From the NCBI RefSeq assembly GCF_001039355.2, contig NW_019774569.1, positions 16,272 through 80,271 on the forward strand: DNA of 64,000 nt, given 5' to 3'. This DNA is from Lingula anatina. Its lineage: Eukaryota; Brachiopoda; Lingulata; Lingulida; Lingulidae. The translations under genes and the position numbers were made by a program. Shown one piece after another: positions 23,377 to 36,118 of this stretch (within the stretch, counting starts at the first letter, position 1; each line of letters begins with the position of its first letter). The notes beneath the pieces were generated by a model that searched no databases, had not been told where the DNA came from, and worked only from the letters and a program-made list of their open reading frames with translations.

Positions 23377-25052
23377 TTCCCCGCTGAAAAATAAGAAGAA
23401 ACTTTTTATTTCGGGATAAAACGTTTAACTTCAAAAGGCATAATCTTACATTGTCAGAAAAAAAAACTACTCCTACGTTTGCCTGAAACCAATTAGTTTT
23501 TGAAAAACATGTAAAAACATCTACATGTAAGTGTGAAACAACAGTGCAGGTCTTCGCTTATTAAGTTTCATATTTGAAGTTATATATACAGTACACCATT
23601 TTTTTTTGTTTCATGTGGAACTATATTTTAATTACAATTATGCTTTACATTGGTTGGTAAAAGTATCGACGATTTGCATATAATGCCCCGGTAAATAGCA
23701 TTGCTATATCACTGTATCACTGAAACACTTGTAAGTGGGGCTGAAGGTACCGATTCCCATGCTTCATGTAAAATTTAAAAAAAGTAGTGTACAAAACCAA
23801 CACAAGATTAAACCACGGCCACAATAAACGTTCCTTTGCGCTCATAAAGAAAAATATTAGGTACTATGTATGTATCTGAGCGGGATAAAAACTACCATGA
23901 TCACCTTGTCGAATTTCAGAGCAGGCAGGTATTTTATTCCTTAAAGAAATTGTTCATGTTTTTAAATAAATTAAACACGGGTACTCTGGACTTGACTGCC
24001 ATTCAGAATTTGATCGATCACTTATGCTGGTATAATACAACACAACATGCTGGCAAAATACTCGTCAACATCAATCAGTACAGCAACATGAGAACTATTT
24101 ATTACACTTTTTATAGTTTCCGTATTTTTATTTTTTCTTCTTTCATGTGACGGAACAAGAAACGTCCATCACCTTATCGACCTTTAACGGGTACCACTAG
24201 GAAGCTGAACACATAATGACACGCCTTTTAAGCTTACATAACACCCCTTTCTATAAGAGTTAATAAAAATATTATTTACAAAAACTTGGCAGCGGTTAAC
24301 CTTAAGGTGTTTCGAGGTTAGTCAAATAGTTATATGGGTACAATAACTGAGCCATATCCGAGTTTGTTGTTCATAGGTTGTTTGTTCAAAATTTCGACTG
24401 TTAAATGACAAGGCACCCAGGTATACACAATTACAATATTATTTCATTTACAGTTCTACATGTAGCAGTCCGTTGGTCGATTAAGATCAGTTGGGTAGAA
24501 GAGAAACCTGCAGTTTTGTACACATTGACGTTTTACACTAATTTCTATTAGCTTATTAATGCATTATTGATAAAAACAAACTCCCCAAAAAAAAGCAAAA
24601 CAAAAAAATTCTGGCTAAAATATAGTAGGAAGGTTGCACTGCGAAGCCGACACCACCACCACCACCACTTGTGGCTTATGATAATTAATAATGAAAAAAG
24701 CGCACTGTTGTAAAAGCCAGTGTCTAAAGAAATGCAGAGCTGAGATCTCTGTAGATCACTTAAAAATTAACACAGCATTCTGCCAATATAGGTTCAATAT
24801 TCATGTCACGTTCGAAATATTGATCGTTCTATAGATTTAGGTCAAATGTTGAATTTTGACCTTTGCAAGCGCCCCTAAAATCAATTTAAAGTATGATTAT
24901 ATTTCGCTGAGATTTAATACTCAGTCCATTTTCAGACATCAGCTTACTTAACTTTAAGTTATGGCCAATATTTTGGTGGCTACCTGGTCGGAGTTAATAT
25001 TGCTTGAAAAAATATCTGTACTACAAGTGGAATATAAAAGTAACGACACTTG

Positions 25053-25523
25053 ATGAATCTTTTTATGATCTTAGTTGATATCAACAATCTAAGAATGGAT
25101 ACTAAGTTCTCAGAATTTCGTCGCGATCCAGCAATGTGTTCTCGAAGAAAGAAAAAAAATTACGAAGATAAAAACCCGATAGTGCTGAATACCAAAGATG
25201 TCGCCATCAGTGATACTAAAGATAAACAACGGTCTCTAGACAGTTATCTAAGGGTAAACAATTCACCTGTCAGGTTTAAAGCTAATGGAATACAAACCAA
25301 TGTCCATTGTACATATGTTAGCTTTCCCTCCGTGAGAACTTTTCCCTCTCGTAGAAACACAAAAAGACACATAAATTTCGATAGTTTTATCCACGCGAAA
25401 ATAAAACAAATCTATGGACAAATGAAGTTTGTGAAGATCGATCCCAAAAGTAACAAGTCTAACAGTGCATATGCCACACTCAGAAAATTTTCGATTAACT
25501 TGCCAATTACATTCTCTTTTTAA
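25053..25523 (+). CDS. Orphan reading frame, possible small gene
   Basis: An ATG-started frame of 156 codons stands alone in an AT-rich stretch. The product is very basic (KKKN, RRKKK and SRRNTKRH clusters), with no signal peptide, membrane segment or known motif. At this base composition a random frame this long is uncommon but not impossible in 64 kb. It may start at an internal Met about 15 residues in. No function is assigned. Confidence 0.25.
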   Translation: MNLFMILVDINNLRMDTKFSEFRRDPAMCSRRKKKNYEDKNPIVLNTKDVAISDTKDKQRSLDSYLRVNNSPVRFKANGIQTNVHCTYVSFPSVRTFPSRRNTKRHINFDSFIHAKIKQIYGQMKFVKIDPKSNKSNSAYATLRKFSINLPITFSF

Positions 25524-28500
25524 CTCAGTTCTTATAAGTAGGTATGCCTTTCAAACTTGGATTTTTGTGAGTGGGTTTAAGACCTGTTAATTTACTGTTC
25601 CTGTTAAATACGACATGTTTTGATGTCAAATAAACTGAAGTTGCTAATTTAGCACGTGTTTTGCCGGGCGCAGCTGTCACGGAAATCTTAAGCAGTCACG
25701 TTCTGAGTTAAAAGCTTAAAGCGCGGCACAAAAACACTTCTTTGGTGAATGTAGCATTAGATTCCTTTTTAAAACGTACTACATGTAATCCCGTCTGCCT
25801 TTTAATATTGATTTCACCATACTTAATTTTCTAGTGTTATTAGTTAAATTTCTTCAGAGGAACATGTAGAGCGTAATTTTCTGAAATGTACAGACACTGA
25901 AATTTCATGGTTTAGAGCGACACAAACCATTCATGTCAGTATTCAAAAACTGTCAATCGGGTTTTAAAAGAAAAATGTCCCCCACGTATTGCTAATGAGA
26001 CTGGAGTAGAGTACAATGTCTCTGCGGCGGCTTACATGTATCACTTTACAAAGCACACTATATGTAACGGGACTTGAGAGTTAATAATGGACGCTATAAG
26101 GAGGCTTAGGACTTCTGTTCACGTAACAATTGTAACAATTCCTTTTACATCATGTACATGTCAGTCCTTATAACACTCATTATATACTTAAAAACTTCTT
26201 CTCTGTAGAAACTTAGAAGAAACTTTACTATACTGTAGATTAAGCTACAACTGCGTCCTTGACGTTAGGTTTATGATTAACTTTTAGTCGACCATAAACG
26301 GTCAACACGTAATGTCGCCTCTAGATGTGTAGACGCCTTACAACCCACTTAAGACTATACCTACGAGACCAAGACTGCGGGTGTAACAGGAATAGAAGTC
26401 CTAGGAATAAAATTCCGGGCTCCCATATGATAAGTACAGGTTCGGGTTAGGCCCCTAGTCGGAGTACTAGGCTTAGTATATGGGACGAATGTCACCCACA
26501 AAGTAACGGGGAACGGACTACGATTCCTGTTACACCGGCCGACACAATACAATATCATAACAAACATTTTGCTTGAAATCATATCATTATAAAAAAATCA
26601 TTTAACAAACTAGCTCTAAGTTACCATGGTGTGGGTCTATTCCCGCCGTTCCTAGGGCTACACCAGCGTTCACCGTCCATCTCTTAAACAGAACCTTCTA
26701 CCTCAGAAACGCCACAATCTTCACACTCAAACCGAGAGTCTGGACAGTTAAAACAAATGACAACAGCCGGCATTATATCCAAAAACTCTCACGACATCCC
26801 TGCCTCAAACCGGAAGCCTCTGTTGCCAGTCAATATTCGAGATCTACTGGACGATATGAACCCTAAGCGTCTTGTTGTCATACAGTAACCTTTCTCAAAG
26901 GCACTAAAATAAACTGACTATAAAGAACTATCGCGCGAACCCAATACTTACATAAACAGTACAATCTCTCAGTGGCTGATGTTGTTCAAATAAGATAGAA
27001 AGGTGTTAGAGCCTTGGACTAACATGTGAGTTTGGATAGGTCATAGAAACGGCACTTAAAGATAAATACATAATCGCAATGGAACTTGTTCAAATTGAAC
27101 AGGCATGAGAATTGGGATCTGCTGGAATATTCGGGGAGAGACAGAAGGGAATGCTATCTTGGACGTATTTGCTGCCTTGTGAACGGGGTGAGGAGGAACG
27201 TTCGCCCGCCTTTGCCTGCCAGAGAATCAGTGATCCTAACACGTAGCTTATCTTCAGTGCCTTAGTAACTTATTTTTCGCACAAATTTCATCTTGTATGA
27301 TGATTTTCTGTGAGGGATACCACTATTTTCAGGTGCCTCGTCTATAAAGAAACATGTACTTAATCAAGAAGCATTGAGCAATATATTTTTTCTTTAGCCT
27401 TCCCCCTAAAAGTTCAATGAGCACCTATTTCCGTCTCTGTATTCCGTTGTTTATTTCTTCGATCGAGGCTCGTTGTTACCAGGTGGTTATTAACAACAAT
27501 CTCGCCCTCACGCTTCAACGGGCACATTGCAACCACGCGTTCGACGTAACAATCAATATTTGAATTATTCAATTATAAAACCCCAGATCAAATCAGACGG
27601 ACGTGTAATTCTGTAGAAATGGAATAATTGATCAAAGTGGGAGAAATATGTCACTTGGCCGCGAAAAGTCGCACTGGTGTTATTTCTCAAGTTCTTTAAA
27701 ACATAAGGTTTCTGAAATTCGAGAAGGGTTCTCTCAGTCTTTTCTTCGGTCCCCTACTGGACTAAAGAAAAATATTTCTTTGCCTCATTATTCTTATCGT
27801 GTTCCAAACAAAATAATCCCCTAAAGCATTCATGTGTAACTTAATATCCGTAATAAGCCATTTTGGTGACTTAAATTATGCATAGAGAAATATTCATATA
27901 TAAAGCTCAACTGGACCCAAGGTTTAACCCCGTACTCTTTAATGATCGATACTTACCCAAGGAACCTTAACTGCCTTTTGATTTAATTACCTAATAAGAC
28001 GATAGTGGTAATTGATTATTAATTCAAAAATATTTGGCTCAACGATTGTCTTGAATGTAAACGCTATCCTTGCGTGAGAAAATTTCCAATAGCAACTAAT
28101 GAGTTTTCGTCGATAGATCTGTAGGGGCGCAGTACTCGTTCGTACTGAAGCGGAAAAAATGAGTGAGATAATAAGACTCGAAACGTTGAAGTGGGCCTTA
28201 GAAAAATGATGTTACTTCCTATCTTCTTGCGCTATAAGCAAAGCCATATATAATCGACAGCTGGAGAATGCCGTCCAGAGAAAACTATCAATAATACAGT
28301 ACGCTCACCTAATTCAAACAATAAAATACATGTTTCATATAATATAATAATGCGCCTACAGTTAAATCGAAATATTTGTCCCTTTATTTTATGCCCCTTG
28401 TTTTCTAACTACTATAGGACTTTTTTTCTGACAACGCAGTCAGAAACAGAAATGTTGGGAAACCTTTTAAAAAGGATAAAATTATCTACTATTTATACCA

Positions 28501-30913
28501 TAAACTCAACAATGAATTTGACTTTAGACATTAATTTCTCCTTTTATAAAATACAGTTAGAGGAAAACGTCTAGCGTATTTATCTCTTTAACAGGTAACA
28601 CACCCATTACAATGCACGTTCAGTGTAAATCTACCCAAAGAAATAGCTTTTCCTATCTTGTATTTAATTTTCATTCTTCAAAGAGTACCACCAGTAATCG
28701 TTTTTCTATAGACATTACTTATCTGACAGTCTAAAACGTTTTTTAAAAATCTGTTCTCTTTTTTATATATTATTGATAAGCGAGACGAGGACAGAAAATA
28801 TCCTCCTCGTCACTTTCTCTAGTCATTAATTTCACAAACACTTCTCATTCAACAAGCACGCAACTGACCATACTTCAAAACCATTTTTTTCTCTTTTTTA
28901 CTCTATTATACACGAATATTTTCCTAGAAAATATAACTTACTTTAGATTCCTGTGGTCAGCCCGGCTGTCCGTGCACGTTCGTCCTCTATCCTCCGTGGC
29001 TGGCGTGTTTACTAACTTAGGCAGCGTTATGCGGCTCATATCGCCCGTGCTTTGTGTGTTGTTTTTAACCAAGTTTCAATAGCCCCTTTTTACACAAGAC
29101 GTATTGTTCAACCCGAACGCGTAGAATCCGAGGGAGGAAACGCCGATCCTTAACTTAAATTTAATCAAGGAAGAACCGGTTGCTACTTGCTTTTCCCTTT
29201 CCCAAGTCCAATATATAAAATAAAGGAAAATTGTAAATCGATCTGGGAATATTTGCTGGTTCGGTTCTACCGTGCTAGAGGCATATTACATCATGGATAC
29301 GTGATAAAATCGAAGCTGGTATGGTCCGTATCACTCTCTCGAATTTCAATTTCACCTATGCTCGGGTTACTTGGAAATGATAATAGCCAAAATCTAATCC
29401 AAATTCAAGAATTACTGGAGGGGAAAGTGTCAGATTTCTCCCCTATAAATTATGTATATTTTTCACCCGAAAAAATGTGTCTGATTCGCCCTATCAGTCT
29501 CCGTGATCTTCAAAAGTGTGAAAATGCGGTGGCGTAACTTTCACGGGGTCCATTTTAAAGTCTTATGGTCAATTTACAGTTTACAGAATAATCCTCAAGT
29601 CGCAAAAAACGTTTCCTGGTTTGTTCTAGGCACATTTAAAAAAAGAAAATGCAATGTTCACAAATGAAAAAGAGATATATGCAACCATTGGTCCCAGAGG
29701 AGATACCAAACGGATGATTTGCTTAACCACATTTTAAAGTTAAAAAAAATAAGTGCCTGTTCTTCATATCACTGGGTGACCAGTCTTGGTCGTTTCCTTC
29801 GTACGTTGAAAAATGTTTCATAAATGTGAATTGGTATATTACATTGTACGAAGAACTGAGCACCCCACCTCGGTGCTAAATATAAGAATTCCTTGCTGGT
29901 TTCCAGACATCTGAACTCAGAATAAAAGAAACGGCATATCTAGGTATACATCTGTTTATAAGTTTGGTTCTGGATCCAGATTCCAATCACCACGTTCATC
30001 AGTTCGAACTTCATTGGCATGAGTCAACTGTGTGGCGTATCTATGTAAAAACGGGATTTCATTAATAACCTAAATTAACAAAATCAATATTGCGCCAAGA
30101 GAGCGCCGGAATGAAATTCTAATTAAATATTTCCGTGCATTGAATGTTGAGTTTAACCAGCTAATTGGTCCAAACGATCGAAATGCCAAAAGTCAACGGG
30201 TTATTTTCCATTGTGTAGCGGCTGGATGTGTAAACATTGTCCGTTTTTATTCAATAATCAAAACACTGTTATAGCACGCAAGGACTATATAGGTGTAGTA
30301 AAAGTCAAAGAAAAGGCATGTGTTTTTCACTGGATCTTGGTTTATTCACATGGATTCACAAGACACGTAAAAACTAAAAAAGAAGAAAAGAAAAAGAAAA
30401 TTACAACAATGTACTTACTAACGGTTATTTACGTGTTCAAATTTGCTTACTTAAAAAATTTATACATTTCAATAATCACCAATAATAAATAACTAATCAT
30501 CAATAATCAATAATAATCAATAAACAGTATTAAAACTCACCATTTCTGCCTTTCCTTTAAACTATAAATTTCAAGTAGAAATAACAGATTCAAAAGTAAG
30601 AGTACTGTGTGTTCCTCCTACGGAGATACTGTGCTGAATGAAACAAAGTGCAAAACTCATGGGGCACCACCCTGTATGAAAACTTGTCATTTATGCAAAT
30701 GAATGCATTAGATGAGCCGGACACCAGGCTCCTCAATCACAACAAAAGTAAACTAAACCTTACAACTGTTGAAAGAACGTACATTTTTATATCAAACATG
30801 TTTCCAAGCTGGCCATTTATTTTCTTTTTTAATGTTTATGAGATACATAGTCCTAACTAAGTTAAGGCAGCAATTAATTCTTCACTAATTTGTAATCCAG
30901 AGGATCGGTGACG

Positions 30914-30924
30914 ACCCCCCCCTC

Positions 30925-30965
<41 letters not shown>
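30914..30965. repeat. C-run followed by long poly-A
   Basis: About eight C then close to 40 A. This could be the A-tail of a decayed retroelement; no body is recognisable upstream. Confidence 0.8.
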
Positions 30966-30967
<2 letters not shown>

Positions 30968-31219
30968 AAAGGAAACAATTTCATTAAAAACTGAATCCAA
31001 ATTTATTACTGCCTATCGAGAGACAAAAATAAATCATCATTTGTCAGTTCGTAGTGTATACAAGCAAGACGCTGATATTCCACAGTATGAGAGGCCTTAC
31101 ATTCACACGTGGACATCTCCGCACTTCGTCTCATAACTTGGCTATAGAGACTAAATGGATTAAGTGGTGGGTGTACCCGTATCACGAGACAAAAGAGGCT
31201 GCGTTTGCGGGGTATCAGT

Positions 31220-31392
31220 GCAGGCCCTTAGCCAGTAATATCAAAAGGGGGATTTATTTTCCGAAAAAAGCGGACCCTTTTCCATGAAACCTTCATGAAC
31301 CTATATAAAATTTTACCCAGCGGGGACTTTTTCCCCGACAAAAAAGAGGTTCCCTCAACCCCCCCCCCCCCTCCCCCACCTCGGCTACGGGC
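31220..31392. mobile_element. Degenerate TIR element with GGCCC-TAGCC ends
   Basis: CAGGCCCTTAGCCAG at about 31221 matches the reverse complement of the right end CTCGGCTACGGGCCGC (ending about 31393). The interior has a run of C. It looks like a short non-autonomous DNA element; no frame is retained. Confidence 0.55.
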
Positions 31393-31659
31393 CGCAAAGA
31401 GGCACGTTCTGCTTGGATGCCCTATGACTAAACAACTAAGGGAGCAGTATGAACTCAACTCTTATAATGTGAAGGCCACGTGGTAGTTGTAGATTTGATG
31501 TACAAAGTGTATTCCCAGTATTGACATGTATAATTTGTTTATCAGCGGCACTGTGTAATAAGCTCTTCGTGCGTTTGTGTGCTTTTAAATTTTGTATTAC
31601 TTTTTGTTGTTTATGTTGCCACACGGAAATAAACTAATACTACTGCTGCTAACAGTATA

Positions 31660-31661
31660 TG

Positions 31662-31699
<38 letters not shown>

Positions 31700-32275
31700 G
31701 TGTGTGCGTGCGTGTGTGTATTAGGGGGTGCACATGGATTAAAAAGGTTTTAATTTACCTTTTTATGGGCCCCAAGTAATAGGGTTTCTGAACCGTCCTT
31801 TCGGCACGCAACAGGTTACTTGGACACCGCTTGGACTCGCTCCCTTATCGCAATGGATCGTGTTGTGCCAGGCCCACTTAGAAGTGCTGTAGTTGAGCTA
31901 CGTGCTGGCCTCAGTTAACGCACCTTCTTTAGGAAAGCCGTTGTAACAGGAATGGAGGGCCGGTGTAACGTGACAGAGAGTCCCCCATAACAGAGAGGCC
32001 AGTGTTCAATCTTAAACTTAAAACGTAAGGCATATACAATCATTCGCGTATCCCTATGATAACTTAGAACACAAACACAGGAAGACCAATTTGTTCTTTC
32101 AATTGACTTTATTTCGTTGCTTATGTACAATTTTAATAATCGATAATAATTTCAACACGATAAGAAATGCTGCAATGCTTCTCGCAAAATAGAAAACAGA
32201 AAAGGTGGTAGGCTTTGATGTGTGTGTGTGTGTGTGTGTGTGTGCGAGAGAGAGAGAGAGAAAGAGAGAGGAAGC
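31660..32275. repeat. Dinucleotide microsatellites
   Basis: (TG)n with interruptions at about 31662-31722, and (GT)n followed by (GA)n at about 32217-32268. The sequence between holds no recognisable gene. Confidence 0.85.
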
Positions 32276-35200
32276 TCCGTGAGAATATTACACTTATTAA
32301 CAAGTGTACTCTCACCTAACTGTTTAAACTGTATATCACTGAATCACGTACACACAATGTAAAATAAAAACAAGCTCTCTACTAACATCAACCCTGTTGT
32401 CCTCAACATGTTCAGATCTCCGGGAAATTGCAAGTGAATTAAAATGCACCTCATTTCTTCATATATTTTACAGAATTTCCACTAAAATGCTTATACTCTG
32501 TTTACCAGTCATCGTCCCCATCTTCAGAAATGAATGCCATACATAGAAATCTAAGAATTATAATATAAATATATATAAATTATTCTGTTAGTAACTACAA
32601 TCAGATATGATAATCAAGGAATCTCTTGATATGTGGAACCTCTTGCAGTCCTTTGCCTAATGGAGAACTAAAACACATGCTAGTTTCACTTGTATAATGG
32701 GGCGATTCTGAAGCACTTTATTTCTTACGCCATCAGGAGTAACTGCAATCATGCGCCCTGTTTGTACTACTTCCTGCTAAAAATCACTCATCTGATGAAC
32801 CTGTGACGTATATTTAATACATAAGTTGAATAAAATATCACTATTATTATTCCTGGATTGCAGTCTCCCCTCGGGGTTTTTAACCATGTTAACTGGCTAA
32901 GTAAGAAAGGTAATGCTTCAGAAAAAATCCCTCTTGATGACAGCGAGAGGTACCAAGCCTGAATGAAGCAATCAAAGGCTCTATTCCCATAGATTTTAGA
33001 TCGATCTATCCCCGTGGGGAGTCTCACTAGATTACTTTCAGATAATCCGACTTAAATGTCCGTCCCGCCTACTACAAGCTATAAGGGGGTAATTAACTTT
33101 CGTGTCCGCCCGGCTAGCGTGAACCCCCAGAGAGTTAGGTCGATCTAAAGTAGGTCGATCTAATCTATGGAAATGGGGTGAAAGAGAAAACCCATATAGT
33201 CGCTACAACCTTAAACACCATCCAATGTCAAATACAAAATATTATGCTTTTTATATACCTTATTCACCGTGATGGGCATCTAAAAACTACATTAGAATAC
33301 ACGGGAAATGCTACACAATTCACAGATATATGAATGATATGTAATAAATGCTTTTCTAAGGAATGCTGAGAGAAAAATGCACATTAAATCTAGAAAGCAG
33401 GGCCATTATAAATGACAATTATACTATATACATATTCAAGTACTTCACACTCAAGAAGGCTCATCAGATTTAGTTACTTTAAATTCAATATCTTTAAAAG
33501 AAAACTCAACATCTGTAAATTAACGATATGTACATACATATACATACCAATGCACAACAAACTAAAGCTTGTACAATCAATAATAATATTTACCTTCCTC
33601 GGGGAATATCATTTTTTAAGCAAGTTTAACAGAGTCATTTACTTATAAACCCATTCTTCACTTACAGTTAAATTTTTTAACACTGATTCCACTAAGCTAT
33701 GTTCCATCTCGGCAGATTATATCATTATCAGACTGCACCTTAAACTTTCACTGAGCTAGTAGGTCCCTCAAAAACTGCCAGTCCTTATTTAATATATATA
33801 TGGTGGGGAATATAATCTCATACGACCCCAAACATTTGAATTATTCAATTTGGTTCAACTATACAGCAATTCCGTGGTCGGGGTAATAAAGAAATCAAAC
33901 TATATCTATTGTTAGACATCCCCAATCAACAAATTCAGAGAGAGTGCCATAGTATTAAGAGAGATCAGACCCATTTTTTCACCATGAACAGAGAGAAATG
34001 ACACAATCTACCGAGTTAGAACATTCTTAGTTTGGCATCATTTATAGAATGGAAATGCCACTCCCTTGGACCTTTCTCTGGCTGGAAGCTGGCCCCGGTT
34101 TCACAAAAAAATTTGAGTCAGTTCCCTGGCTAAGTTGACTACGATTTCCATGAGAGTGCAGTTACACTACTCCTGATAGGTTAAGATGTGACCATGTGAC
34201 CTTGGTAATTAAGTTCTTAGCCAAGAAACCTCACTTTTTATTTTATTTTGCGAAACTGGGGGCTGGACAGTTCTGAAATATTTCTATGGGAGGAATCTGT
34301 TACTTTCTACAAAAAACACTTCACAGAGCATAAATCCAAGTTTCAGCCCCATGGAAGACAACAACATCTCTCAAATATTATGTACAGACTTTAAAGCACT
34401 AATATTACAACATTAAAAAAGATATTAAAATCACTTACAAGACATATTGCAAGAAAATATCATAGAAGCGCTAATATCTCCAAAAATGGATATGTAATCT
34501 CAAAAATTTTGTCAAAAATTGACTTTATATCTTGACTTAAATGTGTACCTATAAATTCATTCTTTTTTTCTCATAAAAAATTGAACCAACGAACAAACCC
34601 ATGTTATTTAATGGTCCCTAATTACTTATTAAGTACTTATGTGAAAACAAAAATCAGCAGTGAATATTTGGTCCTTCCTGTTATATCAATGTCTAAGTCA
34701 TACAGACTGCATAATTCATTTTTACTTATATTTATAATATGAGCCATGTTAATAAAAAATAGTTTTCTTTGATGATACAATACTGCTTGCAGAAAAAAAA
34801 CTCCAGTTTATAACATCAAGTATATTACTGCAAGTTTAAATTGCATAAAAGTTTTCATTATTTGCACAATACATCAACCCTCTGATATGTAATTCAATAT
34901 GCAAGGCTGGTGTAAATTAGGTCCCCTGGCAACCAATGGTAGCTAAGCAACCTGTGATTTAACTTACATTTAAGGCAATGTTGCCAGGTAATAACAACTG
35001 GTTACTGTGCAACAAGATTTCTGTTACAGACTAGTTAAAGTGTTGCTAAGCAACATCTAAGAGTTGTTAACTATTTCTGCAATCTTGATTACGATAGAAA
35101 ATTTTTGTTGCTTGTCACTGTTTATTTGAATAAAAACAACTTCTTAACCTGCAAGGTGCTTGTATCAGTGCACAGTATAAAAAAAAACATTTACATTGTT

Positions 35201-36118
35201 TTCTGTAGCAATCAAAAACTAAACAGTTCTCATTTCAGTATGAGCCAACACAAACAAATCACATCACCAACAGTATACACAAATTGTTCACAAGGCTCCT
35301 TTTATCTTGAATAAAAAGCAGAAACCTTTCCAAGAGAAACGATGTACTACCACCAGTAACCGCAGGTTGTTCATGACTCTTGGTCTTGTGGCCTTTCCAT
35401 GACATAGTTTCGCATGTTTAATTTGCACCACTGCAAGGTTTTTGTTCATTTTTTGTACTGTCCTAAAGTACATACAAGACAGAAATGAGGAATTTTCCAA
35501 TTTGATATTGGAAATCCCTCATCGGCTGTTTATTTTGTGGCATTTCTATGGTCTCGTTTCCCATAATTACAGCACAAAGATAGCCCAATAATATGGGACT
35601 ACACTGCTACAGCTTTCCTGTTCTCTTTTTTTTCCTATACCCATAAGATCACGTCAAACAGGAATGAAAATTACACCACTGAATACTCCAAATTGTTCAT
35701 GGGCTCATTTTCTGTGATAGCACTAGGGTCAAACCATTCGTAGCTAGTGAACATTCACAGCTTCCAGACAACATAATATTCCCCATGCCCAAAAAGTCTT
35801 TTGAATTCTTGCAACTTGATGTTTTTTCTTCCTTGTAAGTCCAATAAGATATGCAAAATTATTCACACAAAATGCTGTCTCTGATAAACTGTCGCAAGAC
35901 TGCAATTCCACTATATCATCCTATCTGAATCAGAGATGCATTCATTTCTACTACTGGGGATACATTTCTTCAATTTTTAAAAAAGCTCAATGATATTTTA
36001 GGTCACTTCAAGACCAGAACCTCCATCACTCATTTGAAGACAGAACAAATTTTTTCAAAAGCTTCAGCAAGATAAAACAACAAGGTTGCTGCACCTGCAC
36101 TGCTGCCTCCTATCTTTC
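32108..36118 (-). other. TMEM98: Probable long 3' UTR of TMEM98
   Basis: The 4 kb after the TMEM98 stop codon (minus-strand sense) contains no supportable coding exon. A minus-strand AATAAA (plus TTTATT at 32108-32113) would end a transcript. The extent is inferred from the lack of other features; an earlier polyadenylation site is equally possible. A diverged foldback element lies inside at about 32985-33180. Confidence 0.35.
32985..33180. mobile_element. GATCGATCTA foldback family, copy A
   Basis: This copy shares with 46190-46425 and 53525-53650 an ATTCCCA/GATCGATCTAT start, a CTCGCT-like block, a CAGCTTAAATGTC-like block, CGCCTA and GGGGGTAATTAA. It is the most diverged of the three. Confidence 0.6.

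Larger units (their letters stand above)
23400..31000. other. Largely gene-free interval
   Basis: AT-rich sequence with short frames only, apart from the candidate at 25053-25523. A short (CAC)n run is at about 24647-24669. I find no splice-bounded exon set, RNA gene or full element. A composition shift to more GC occurs around 26340-27250 and 28940-29060, without recognisable content. Confidence 0.5.

Noticed and set aside
26361-26582. Minus-strand frame of 73 codons
   Set aside because: No motif, splice context or neighbouring exons.
29187-29537. 116-codon frame
   Set aside because: No motif or splice context. Length is near what chance allows for the window.
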